DNA of 64,000 bases from Atherinomorus stipes (lineage: Eukaryota > Chordata > Actinopteri > Atheriniformes > Atherinidae), in the NCBI GenBank assembly GCA_023101725.1, contig JALJCO010003893.1, positions 371,973 through 435,972 of the forward strand. The letters are read 5' to 3'. How positions within the stretch are numbered: position 1 is the first letter of the stretch; every line of letters begins with the position of its first letter. The position numbers and the translations under genes were made by a program. Positions 12,461-22,750 of the stretch are shown piece by piece. Below the pieces are notes generated by a model. That model was given only the letters and a program-made list of their open reading frames with translations. It searched no databases and was not told the DNA's origin.

Positions 12461-12612
12461 TTGTTTTCTTTTGTTCAGACAAAAGGTGTATGACAGATGT
12501 TTCACATCACAGCGATCAGCGACGCTTCTGAGGAAGACTGCTGATGACAGTCGAAAGATGTCACGGTAAATGAAACATTTCTCATACACCTTTTGTCTGA
12601 ACAAAACAAAAC
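12461..12612. repeat. Foldback with 31-bp arms
   Basis: The arms tcttttgttcagacaaaagg, tgtatga and tcatacaccttttgtctgaa, caaaa are inverted. The centre holds cgcttctgaggaagactgct and gatgacagtcgaaagatgtc, related to the motif at 63735-63780. Confidence 0.8.
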
Positions 12613-12829
12613 AGAACTAAGACAGAAAACAGGTGCAAGAATATTTCCATATGCATATACATTTCAAACCAAACACCCTCAGACACAGGCTGCTTCACCT
12701 TGAGAATAAAACACCAAAACACAAGCTGAGTGGCATCGTATATACAGTGGTAAAGTTCGTTTTTTTTTTTACTTTATTTAAGATAGACAGTACATTAATC
12801 ATTATTTCAGATTAATCCTTAAAACTCAA

Positions 12830-13248
12830 AGCCATTGACTTCTTTTTTTTTTGTTTTTTGTTTATGTTCCAAGACCGCCTCGATTGTCAGATTTTGGGTT
12901 AAATGATGGAAAATGAATGAATCAATAGATATTGCACCATAAAAGCCAAGCTAAACAAGAAAATAGTTAATAATTATACTTCTGGAAATAACACAAATAT
13001 CAACAGTGACCTTTTATCATCTGCTCTCATTCTCTCAACTGTTGGTTTTCAGGAGAAAAAAAATGGCATTGAAATAAACACACAACAGAAACTATTTACA
13101 TACTGTCATCCTCAGACTAATTCATACCCTCCAATCATAGGAAAGGCAAAATTCACAACAGTAATTCAAATAACAGGAAACTAAAGAAACTAATAAATAA
13201 AAGTGTGCTAAATTGTCATTTAGTTAATTGAAATAATTGTAGTTGAAA

Positions 13249-13286
<38 letters not shown>

Positions 13287-13870
13287 GTAATAATAATAAT
13301 AATAATAACAAAACTGTCCCAGACAAATTAGAGCATCTTTCCCATGAACAGTGGACCAAAAAACCTTTCAGCCAGTGTAGAAGCCTTTTTGAACATTAAA
13401 GAAAACCACTAATTGCATTAATTGTCTCAAAGTGTTGCTCAACAAAATTTTAGCTTCGGAGCCCCATCATGCTTGTTTTATTTTTTTGTGTCTTTGTTTT
13501 TATTATTTCTTTTGAACCACGATTCAAAATCAGTGTCATGATTTTCACAAAATTCTTATTTACTGTTACTTTTGTTCATTTCATCATATTTCCCTGACTG
13601 ATAATTTCTTTTTTTCACCCTTTAATTGGAAGGTAATAATTTTGAGGATAACTGTATTTAAACTTTTCACTCATTTCCCATTATTTATGCTACTATTTAC
13701 CTTCTATCCTCACAAAACCTACTCCAACTCAGCGGCTTTTTGTTGCCACCGTGCATCAGAAACGTCTTCTTGACTTTGTTCCAGCCACAGAGGACCATTA
13801 TTTCCTTTTTTTTTCCTTTTCAGGCACACAAAGAACTGCTCCAAGAACCATACAAGCCAACTGTCATCTT
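12830..13870. repeat. Old dispersed repeat, copy 3 (longest)
   Basis: This copy contains the blocks found separately at 1800-2240 and 8158-8480, plus an (ATA)n microsatellite. The 3' portion includes aaacctactccaactcagcg and ttccagccacagaggaccat. It is about 1 kb long; no protein frame is visible. Confidence 0.55.
13249..13308. repeat. (ATA)n microsatellite
   Basis: About 19 ATA/TAA triplets with one interruption, lying inside the dispersed repeat. Confidence 0.95.
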
Positions 13871-13913
13871 GTTAAAGATGTTAGCATGGCTCCAGTTATT
13901 GATCACACCTTTA

Positions 13914-14495
13914 AGGCCTTTTCAGATAGAACGCGGCAAGCGCAGGAGGACGGCGGCAAACCAATTCATTGTGTATGTGGTACCGACGCGGCAGCGCGTT
14001 CCGCCATGCCGCGGAGCTCCGCGGCGCGCAAGGTGGGTGCATGCCGCCGCGGTGGCGCTCATGCCGCTGTGCTCGAATGAAAAAATTTTCAATTCGCGCT
14101 GTGACGACATCCTGGCGCGTCCAATAGGAGAGGCCAGTTCAGGGAAAGAGTGGTCCTTGTTCAGCCTGAAGTAAAGCTGGAAGCGGTCTGTGTAAAAGAA
14201 TGCAGCTCCCGGACGAGCCTGAACTCTCCCAAGTTCTGCCTTGTTATCAGGATCAGGTGGACCCCCACCCTTTTATCTGCTGCTGATCTTCTCCTCCTTC
14301 TCTGGAGAAAAGCTCTTTGCTGCGACGATGGGGGGGTACATCTCTCACAACGAAGCGTACTGGGGAGAAAACACTTCCTGGTCTGTCGCTTAGCAACGCG
14401 CGCCCACAGTGCGCGCTGCCGGTGGGTCTGCCGCCGACTCTGCGCCCTACCCCGCGGTGAACTCAGCGAAAAACGCGTCCTATCTGAAAAGGCCT
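13914..14495. mobile_element. PIF/Harbinger-type MITE with TTA duplication (582 bp)
   Basis: Termini aggccttttcagatagaac (13914) and cgtcctatctgaaaaggcct (ending 14495) are inverted repeats with one mismatch. TTA flanks both sides exactly (13911-13913 and 14496-14498), the 3-bp TWA target of PIF/Harbinger elements. The interior is GC- and CpG-rich, unlike the surrounding DNA. No transposase was identified. Confidence 0.8.
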
Positions 14496-14535
14496 TTACA
14501 CTGTTTTGAAACAGTTGTAAAGTGATCTACCAAAC

Positions 14536-14810
14536 CGTACCATCTTCTGCCACTTATCCTAGGTCAGGTCGCGGGGGCAGCTGCCTAAGCAGGGAAGCCC
14601 AGACTTCCCTCTCCCCAGCCACAGCCGCCAGCTCATCCGGGGGATCCCAAGGTGTTCCCAGACCAGCTGGGAGACGTAGTCCCTCCAGCGTGTCCTGGGT
14701 CTCCCGGTGGGACGTGTCTGGAACACCTCACCAGGGAGGCGTCCAGGAGGCATTACTGAGTGGCTCTACTTTGAGTCCCTCCCGGATGACCGAGCTCCTC
14801 ACCCAATCTC
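14536..14810 (-). mobile_element. Rex3 (RTE-clade) LINE, 3' segment
   Basis: On the - strand the frame reads MPPGRLPGEVFQTRPTGRPR then TRWRDYVSQLVWEHLGIPR, the typical C-terminal coding end of Rex3 in fish. It stops at the TAA where the Harbinger-type element at 14814 begins and continues at 16484. The terminal ccatcttctgccacttatcc is the usual Rex3 3' end. Frame errors show it is dead. Confidence 0.8.
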
Positions 14811-14813
14811 TAA

Positions 14814-16480
14814 CTGTACGTTCAGACCAAAGGCGACAAAAGCGGCAAAGACGCCCGAGGCTGGGCGACGAACAGGACAGCTTCCAAAGCGGGAAGATAT
14901 TCTGGCCGCTTTGGTCGCTCATCACGTGACTGACGTCAAAGTTAAATCGCACTGCTCATTTAAAAGAGCCGCACAGCGACTTCTGGACAGCGTTGTTGCT
15001 GTTGCTCACGTCCCCCTCAGTTAAAGCAGAGCAGAGCTGCAGGACGTTTGTGTGGTCATTATAATACAGGGGGAAAAAAATCACAGAACAATAAGATAAA
15101 TTAAAATGTTTTTTCTATTTAGTCACAAGCGGATTGAGTTGTTTTCTGAGGAAAACAAACAATTGGCGTTATGATTTATCCACCACAGCATCATCAAACT
15201 TTGATAACTTTGAAATACATTCAAATATGGCTGAAACAAAAAAGCAGTAATGACAATAAACTCAGAATATGGCTTCAAACTGCGCGCGCTGCTGTTTCTG
15301 TGATCTTTGTTTAGAGAAAAAAAAAAGGAAGAATCTTCGCATCATCCAGCCCGTTCAGCCCGGTAGAATTAATCCAGCCACAGTTCGTCTGCTAGTTTGG
15401 TGAAGCGGCTTCATTTAATGTGGAACAACTTCACATTATTTTCTCCACGCTGCCCAACACTGACATTTAAACTGCTGCACACAAACAACACAAACTCACA
15501 AGCTGTGCTCAATATGAGGAGAGCGTGCGCGTGCATCCCGGTCACTTTCTCATAATTATGCAGAGCCGGTGCGTTTTAACACATGTTGATAATGATTTCA
15601 AATATTTTTAGTTTATATGTTTATCACAGAAATGCATAAAACACCGCGCAGGAACGAAGTCCTGTATGACACGAAACAAAAGACAAGCAGAGACACCGCA
15701 TATGCTGCAGCCGAGACGAAGTCAGGAGAGCGCACGTGCGTGCGTGCATGTTCTAAAGAAAAATAGCCGGAGCAGGAGGCAGAAAAACGTTTTGGAAGAA
15801 CCGGGAAAGGGGTGAGGGTCAGTAAATGACATTAATTCCCGTTGATAATTGTTATTTTATCATTAACATGGTCTGCCAGGACCATAAATACGCGCGTTTA
15901 ACCCTTAAAATCATCTGGACTCGTCATGGATGTGGATGACATCACTGTGATGCTGCTGTACACCTGAAGCAGACGGCGTCGCCGGGTGCAGGAGGTTTCC
16001 TCGGCGCCGGCGTGTGCTGGAGCTGCAGCCGGACAGAGACGGTTCCAGCGGGACTTCAGGTTGAACGTCCAGGAGGTGTTTTCTTTTCTTTTTAAGTCCC
16101 GGCAGCCAAAAAAGAAGTTCGTTACCAGGGATGGACCTGAACAGGTAAATCAGCCTCTCGGCATCGGCAGAACAAGTGTGTTGTTGTCGGAACCAAAGTC
16201 ACATGTGTTGTTCTTTGGGGCTGCTCGATAGTAGGACACCTCTACTCTGATTTGCTGCCGCCTGTTGCCGCTGAACCGCGTCATAGCTAATTAGCATAAA
16301 GTTAACCGAAGTTCAACTTCTTATCTGGTGCCGCTTTGGACGCTTTAGCCGCTTTTGTCGCCGAGGACGCGCGGCAGAGGGCGGCAGACGCTCTTGTCGC
16401 CCAGGACGCCTGCTCTCATTGAAAATGTATGAACTTCCGGCGTCTTTGCCGCTTTTGTCGCCTTTGGTCTGAACGTACAG
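14814..16480. mobile_element. PIF/Harbinger-type element inserted in Rex3 (1667 bp)
   Basis: A perfect 42-bp terminal inverted repeat begins ctgtacgttcagaccaaagg at 14814 and ends with its complement at 16480. TAA is duplicated at 14811-14813 and 16481-16483; removing the element and one TAA restores continuous Rex3 sequence (tctctaagggagagcccag). Subterminal words gcttttgtcgcc recur at 16345-16400. No transposase frame was recognised, so it is probably non-autonomous. The interior is partly CpG-rich. Confidence 0.9.
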
Positions 16481-16483
16481 TAA

Positions 16484-17166
16484 GGGAGAGCCCAGCCACC
16501 CTGCGAAGGAAATCCATTTAGGCCGCTTGTACTCGCGATCTCGTTCATGACCCACAGCTCATGGCCATAGGTGAGGGTAGGAACGTAGATCGATCAGTAA
16601 ATCAAGAGCTTCGACTTCTGGCTCAGCTCCTTCTTCACCATGATGGATTGATGCAGAGTCTGCATCACGGCAGACGCTGCACTGATCCGTCTGTCCATCT
16701 CCTGCTCCATTTTTCCCTCACTCGTGAGCAAGACCCCGAGATACTTGAACTCCTCCACCTGGGGCAGGACCTCGCGCCTGACCCGGAAAGGACACTCCAC
16801 CCTTTTCTGGGCGAGGACCATGGTCTCGGATTTGGAGGTGCTGATTCTCATCCCAGCCACTTCACACTCGGCTGCAAATCGCTCCAGCGAGAGTTGGAGA
16901 TCACGGCCTGACGATGCCAACAGAACCACATCATCTGCGAACAGCAGAGACCCGATCCTGAGGCCACCAAACCGGATCCCCTCAACACCTCAGCTGCGCC
17001 TAGAAATCCTGTCCATAAAAGTTATGAACAGGATCGGTGACAAAGGGCAGCCTTGGCGGAGTCCAACCCTCACCGGGAATGGATTCGACCTACAGCCGGA
17101 AATGCGGACCAAGCTCTGGCACCGGTCGTACAGGGACCGGACAGCCCACATAAGGGGATCCAGAGT
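16484..17166 (-). mobile_element. Rex3 LINE, reverse transcriptase segment (5'-truncated)
   Basis: On the - strand: the RT motif QGCPLSPILF at about 17055-17025, the catalytic FADDVVLLASS (FADD at 16941 down), then MRISTSKSETMVLAQKRVEC and VEEFKYLGVLLTSEGKMEQE. The 21 bases at 17035-17055 match, with one mismatch, a primer widely used to amplify Rex3 in fish. Homology ends near 17166, typical of 5' truncation during LINE insertion. An in-frame stop lies within the RT region. Confidence 0.85.
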
Positions 17167-18850
17167 AAAGTGATCTGCGCTGTGTCATTTCCAAATTTGT
17201 TTTTCTTTTCTGTCTTTTTTGTTTTTGTTTATTATTAACCAAAATGATAAAAGGTTTGTTTGATCCTTGTTGCAATATTTATAGCATTTCTTTTTTTTTA
17301 AAAAAAAAAATCAGCTTTGTATAAATTCAGCTGGATGTAAATGACAGAGCTGAAGATAAGATAAAGCACTGGCCTCATTATGTGTCTCATCGTCTCACAT
17401 GGACCAGAGGCTCACTGAAGCTTTATAAATGCTCACTTTTAAGTCTTTCGGGGAGTAGACTGTGGGAAACAGCTTCTGACTAATTCAGCACAGTTAGAAA
17501 AGTACTTGTCCTTAGCCGTCCCTGCTTCACCGTCTTCCTTCACATTTTTATCTCCAATTATTCTCCATCCTTTGGTTGAATTCCCATCGCTGTCTGCAGC
17601 ACTTGAGAGGAACTATCTTTGGATATTTCACACCCAATGAGAAGACTTTATGTTGTCTCAACTCCTTAGCAAAACCTGAAATAATCACAAAAACTAGATC
17701 TAAAGGTTTGTCTTTTGACCACAGACATGAATTTTGTAGGTTTGGACACAAAAATAAAATAAATAACATAAAGAAAGAGAATGTCTTAGCATCTCGTGAA
17801 ATTCTAAACAAATTTTCACAGGAGGTTGCAAAGTTAACTGTTGGAGGGTCAAGTTCATATTTCATTTTATGCTTTGCACAGATCTTTTTTTTAAAAAGAT
17901 TTTTCTTCTGTGTTGTTGCTGTTTTATGTCACAAACAACATGGTTAAGGGATTCAATAGAACATGAAGCACCTTCTGAAGGATCTGGAAATCAAAAAGAG
18001 GAAAATGGCAAGCTTTATGAAAAGCAAGGGCATAAAGGTGGGAGAGAGGACTGAGTAGGAAGACTGCTACATGATAAAAGCTCATCCAGGCAACATCAAA
18101 AGTAAAGAACTGAAGGTGCGTTGCATTGAATTTGTTACTAAGAAGAGAGTGTTGGTGACCATGCAAACAGAGGAAAAGAAGTCATTTAGACACCAGACAG
18201 CAGTTTCCATGCTGACCACATGTAAAAGAGAAAACACCTACCTCCAGGTGAGGCACCCCAGGGCAAAAGCTGACATCTCCACACAGACAGGCTGAGATTT
18301 AGATGCATTTGAGAATTTAGGAACTTTATTACATGTCAGGAAATGATGTATGAAGTCCTGCCCTTTACAAGAAACTATGTTTGGCCTTCTGCTGCCAGGG
18401 TCAGAAGAATAAATGGGATCACCCTTTCAGCCACTACCTGATTCATAACCAGCACCACATAGGAAAAGTATCAGAGATTAGATCCAGTCTCTTGATCTCC
18501 TTACTACTGCTGTTGGACTGGGAGACAAAAAAACACCCATAGTGATCACTATATTAGGACTTTAAGTGAAGAGGGAAATAGAAATACAGTCACACTCAAA
18601 AGCCCACCAATGCGTCCATCTCAGTAAAGGATGGGACACATTTCTTTCCATTTTCACAGAGAGGGGCTGATAAGAAATCCAGAAAAGTCAAACCAAGTTC
18701 TACTTTTGTGGGACCCTTCCCTTTGGGAAACAGTCTTACCAACCCTAAAAGGTGGAGCTTGACACAATGCAATCCGTTTACTGGTTGAAAGAACCATCAC
18801 TTCCTATGTGACCCTTCACTGGCAACAAAACAGAAGTAGAAAAGCACTGG
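17167..18850. other. No gene recognised
   Basis: Non-coding. Short open frames at 17576 and 18071 on the + strand have no family pattern. A and T runs near 17290. Confidence 0.35.
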
Positions 18851-18852
18851 GA

Positions 18853-19912
18853 GAGCGCAGACCTCCGCCAAGCAGTTTGACTCCCTTATTTTTGTGTGTT
18901 ATGGATCATAGTGTCAAGAATTTTCTCTGGATCCGGATCAACTTTCAAAACATTATAGAACTCATTGAGATCCTTTCTTCTGATTTTTTTTCACCAAACA
19001 CTCAGGCCATTTGTATGGAGATATATGTAACAATTCCAAAAATTTGGCCTATTAGGGTGATGTATATGTAAGACTGTTTAGGCGTTGGTAAGGAGGTTTG
19101 ATGTTCACCATGGGGTGTCACTCAAAACACACAGGACTCTCTTGTACAGTTAACTGTCTTTACTGGTCACTCTTAATCGCAACAGCACAGTAATGCAACA
19201 AACGACAGGTTTACTGGTGAGGAATTCCAGGCTAGTTAAGGTGAATGCTGGATGGAAGTGAGTGTGGTCTATAAACACAGAAATACAAACATGAGGAACA
19301 TTCGTTCAGCAAATAAACACATTCAAAGTATTAATTATTACTAATAAATCCCTTACAGTTAGGACTAAACACACATATGTGTTCAAGGCTAACAGTTGCA
19401 GTAGCTGGCATGTAACAGAGCAGCTAGCTTAATAGCATAAAAAGGCACATGGTTAATAGAGGAACACTTCTGAATAAGCAATTCAGCTAAATAACATTTA
19501 AGGCTAAATAAACATCCTGTTCAGGCAGAAATACAACTAGTTACTTCCAGTTTTTCAGAGACACACATTTCACCATCTTCACCTGCTAGAAGTCTGTCCA
19601 ACAGTCTTCTCTCCTTGTGCTCACTGCTGCTCATAAGTTGCATTTCTGCATCGTTCTGCATCCTGACATCATGTGCTCAGTCCCGCAGCTGCACACTTCT
19701 GCCACAAGGGAGCACTCACACCTCATCAACAGCCTTTCCAACATGGCTGATCTCACAATGATAAAGAATCCTTCAAAACACTCCTGGATCCAGATGGTGA
19801 TCTGGATCACCACCAAATATTAATGGATTATCCTTGGGTTGAGGCACACGGCTGGAGAAAATTCCAGGTCAATCCATCCAGAACTTTTTCCATAAAGTTG
19901 CTGGCGGAGGTT
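18853..19912. repeat. Interspersed repeat with acctccgcca/tggcggaggt ends
   Basis: It begins gcgcagacctccgccaag and ends gctggcggaggt. Between lie tggatccggatcaactttca and, at 19780, ctggatccagatggtgatct, both typical of a common fish repeat. The middle (about 19070-19760) does not look like the family and may be a secondary insertion. Confidence 0.45.
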
Positions 19913-19917
19913 ACCAG

Positions 19918-20113
19918 CTAGTGTTGTAGCTGACCACACCACCAGGACCAAAGACATTACTTAGACCAGGAACCGAGGCAAGACCAAAATGTTCCAAGAC
20001 CTGGGACCGAGGACAAGACATTTTACAAGACTGGATAATGTCCTGGTCTTGGTCTCAGTGCTTGGTCTAAGTAATGTCTTAGTCTTAGTGCTTGGTCTTG
20101 ACTACAACACTAG
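19918..20113. repeat. Foldback MITE (196 bp)
   Basis: Ends ctagtgttgtagctgacc and ggtcttgactacaacactag are inverted; most of the length is self-complementary (agacattacttagaccagg against cttggtctaagtaatgtct). Confidence 0.75.
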
Positions 20114-21240
20114 AACCAACTCCATGCTATGGTGTCACACTATTATAACTGATGCATCTATAGCTGTGGATACTCCACCTACCAGGATGGGGTATCCACA
20201 GGGAAGGGAATCTTTTGGCTCATCATGACATTATTTGATGACTATCCAGATGACCATGATGTGACTCCAAAACATTAATGCATCTGTTTTATCATGTGAC
20301 TACTTGACAACAACCACTTTCTGAGATGAAACGTGTAACATGGTTGTGTGTAACAAGTGTAATACTGTACGAGGAAAACTGGTTCATCTATTGGTTAACA
20401 GGGGCATCTTCTGTTTTCACCTCATCAGAGTAAAACATGGAGCCACATCAGATCCTTGCAGTCTGGGGTTGATCAGATTTCTATCAAAGATTTACAGCGC
20501 TCTTCCATGTCTGACATTTCTCCATGCCAGAGCCACTAACCGTCCTACAAGCACCTATGATTTGTTGTGTTTACCCAACATACTCTGCGTTGAACCCACA
20601 ATGCCCTTTACATTATATTCTGTGTCCTGTATTTGAGTCACTTGAGCTGCGTTTGTAAGCAGAACCTGATTGGTTTGTTCATTGACACATCACCTAACAA
20701 ACTTCCACAGTATTCATGCTCCATTTTGTGTTCACCTCTACTACCAGGTAAAAGTATGGCTGACTGTTAAAATCCAGAAGAGATCAAGATATCAACCCTA
20801 TTAGCAAACACAAAAATGTCCCATCTTGAGAACCCTGGGTATAAACCATAGACAGTTAATATAGATGGACAAAGTATCCACTTACATCATCCTTCCCTAA
20901 ATTTCTGAATAGCTAAAAGTGAAGCCACTTGGGAGGTTCCCACCGTTGCCATAGCCGCGTTGCACGTGACTGACAGCCAACATACTCTGAACTAAGATCA
21001 AACCCAGCTAAATCCGGGTGAACAGACGCTGATGAAGATAGGCGGGCCAAGACCTACCGTTAGTCGGCTAAAAGCTGCCTTTGTGCTACTCTGCTAAAGG
21101 GTGAGACCTTCCAGGGAGCAAGCAGGGAGCTAGCCACTAGCCACCAGTGCTAACAGCAACAGCCGCTCTGCCACCTGTCAATCAAAAAGACATGCCCCAA
21201 ATTATGTGTGATGTCAAGATTAACATCTAAATGGATGAGT
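20114..21240. other. No gene recognised
   Basis: Non-coding. The open frame at 20340-20636 (+) has no domain pattern. Nothing else identified. Confidence 0.35.
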
Positions 21241-21480
21241 CATAACCAGTCAGACAGTCATTGACATAGTGCATTCCCTAGCCCCTTACCCTCACTCTAA
21301 CCATGACAATGGATTGCCTAAACCTAAATCCAACCCTTGCCCTAACCATGACCTTAACGTAATTGTAACCTAAACTCTAAAACCAAATTTTGACCCTCAA
21401 AATTATTATTTTTTTTTTTCTGAAACATTTTTAGTGAGGACCGGCCGAAATGTCCTCACTTTGTTGGTTAAAAGCTGGTT
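21240..21480. repeat. Interspersed repeat with cctaacc-like tract
   Basis: A ccctaaccatgac/aacctaaa-type degenerate tandem stretch (21280-21400) leads into gtgaggaccggccgaaatgt and cctcactttgttggttaaaa, a familiar fish dispersed repeat. It is not a telomeric TTAGGG array. Confidence 0.5.
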
Positions 21481-21773
21481 CTCACAATGTAGCAAGTACA
21501 GGAACACACACAAAGTTGGCATGAAGTTAAACTTGACCTACTGTATTTAACCTCAAATGATTTTTTTTTTAACCAGGCTGTAAACATGTTTATATCTGCC
21601 GTAAACATGTTCATTTCTGCTTTGAAGTTGGCCTTTTTAACAAGGGAGTCTATGGGGACTGACTTCCTTTTGAAAGCCAACCCCTAGTGGATGAAGGGTG
21701 AACTACAAATTTTCAAAACTTCCAGTTTCACATTTGTCCTCCGGAGGTTGCTGCTTGGTGTAAACTGGGCTAA

Positions 21774-22747
21774 GGCCGAATTCCAATTCCTATCTTAACC
21801 CTCAATCTTAACCCTCAAGCTCAACCCTCAATCTTTGCAGCCCTCAAAACCAAGTGTTCAGGGCTATTTTGTGACTTGGAAATGGGACACCCTTAAATGC
21901 AGATACGTCTTTAAACTGTGGGGGGCAGCATTACGCCAAAGCGGCGTTCAGTCTGTCAATTCAGAAGAAGAAGAAGAATTTATTTACATTTATTTGCACT
22001 GTTAACCCTGCCTAACCATGGACATATTCAGCTGTCACTGCATACCACGGCTTATTGAAAGGTAAACACCAGCTATAACGAAAGTTACGTAGGTAACTGT
22101 GGTTCTGTGAATTCCTGGATAACTGCCAGTCAGCTGGCCTGCACGTCACCTGACTGACAATTGTTATTCGGACTCGACCTGCGAAGAGCACGAGGAGCTT
22201 GGTTTACAGAAGGAATGAAACAGAACAATCGTTCCATGACTGCAACTACGGGAGATGACATCAGCCTAGTCGTCTTATACTGTTATCAGCACAAGCACGT
22301 TATAAAAACAACGACATTAGCGCAGAGAAGAATGACTATTTTGTAACGTTAACTAACTTAAATGATAGCAACATGGCTTGACCGCACCGGCCACTATTGA
22401 CAAAAGATCGTAAAATAAAAATAAATATTATGCAACAATGAGGTAACTAATCCATAACATGGGCCTAAACTAAGATAAAACAATGGTTTTTCGTAATATT
22501 TATATCTCCATTAACAAAGAAAATGCTTAAGATTTGTAGCTCGCCTTCTTTGCAGCTTGCATTCTGGGTAGTCCTTACTCACAAGGGTGGTGTCGGAGAA
22601 TCTCAATATTGAGGGCGATTCAGCCCTCAAACTTGCCCCTTAACTTAACTTTCTTAGAATTGGGACAGCACTTGCTCTTCGCGAGAGTGCACATTTTTGA
22701 GATTGAGGGTTAAGATTGAGGGTTAAGACAGGAATTGGAATTCACCC
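21774..22747. mobile_element. TAA-flanked DNA element with long terminal repeats (974 bp)
   Basis: The left end ggccgaattccaattcctat, cttaaccctcaatcttaacc is mirrored by ggttaagattgagggttaag, acaggaattggaattcaccc at the right, about 45 bp. TAA flanks both ends exactly (21771-21773 and 22748-22750), consistent with PIF/Harbinger-type insertion. The termini contain a 14-bp tandem (cttaaccctcaat). No transposase seen. A related end occurs at 29471. Confidence 0.8.
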
Positions 22748-22750
22748 TAA

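Noticed and set aside
12530..12570. Hammerhead ribozyme (ctgatga ... gaaa)
   Set aside because: Only five bases separate the two core motifs, too few for a proper stem II, and no cleavage-site helix was found.
21280..21400. Interstitial telomere array
   Set aside because: The ccctaacc-like words are degenerate and irregular, part of a dispersed repeat, not TTAGGG tandems.
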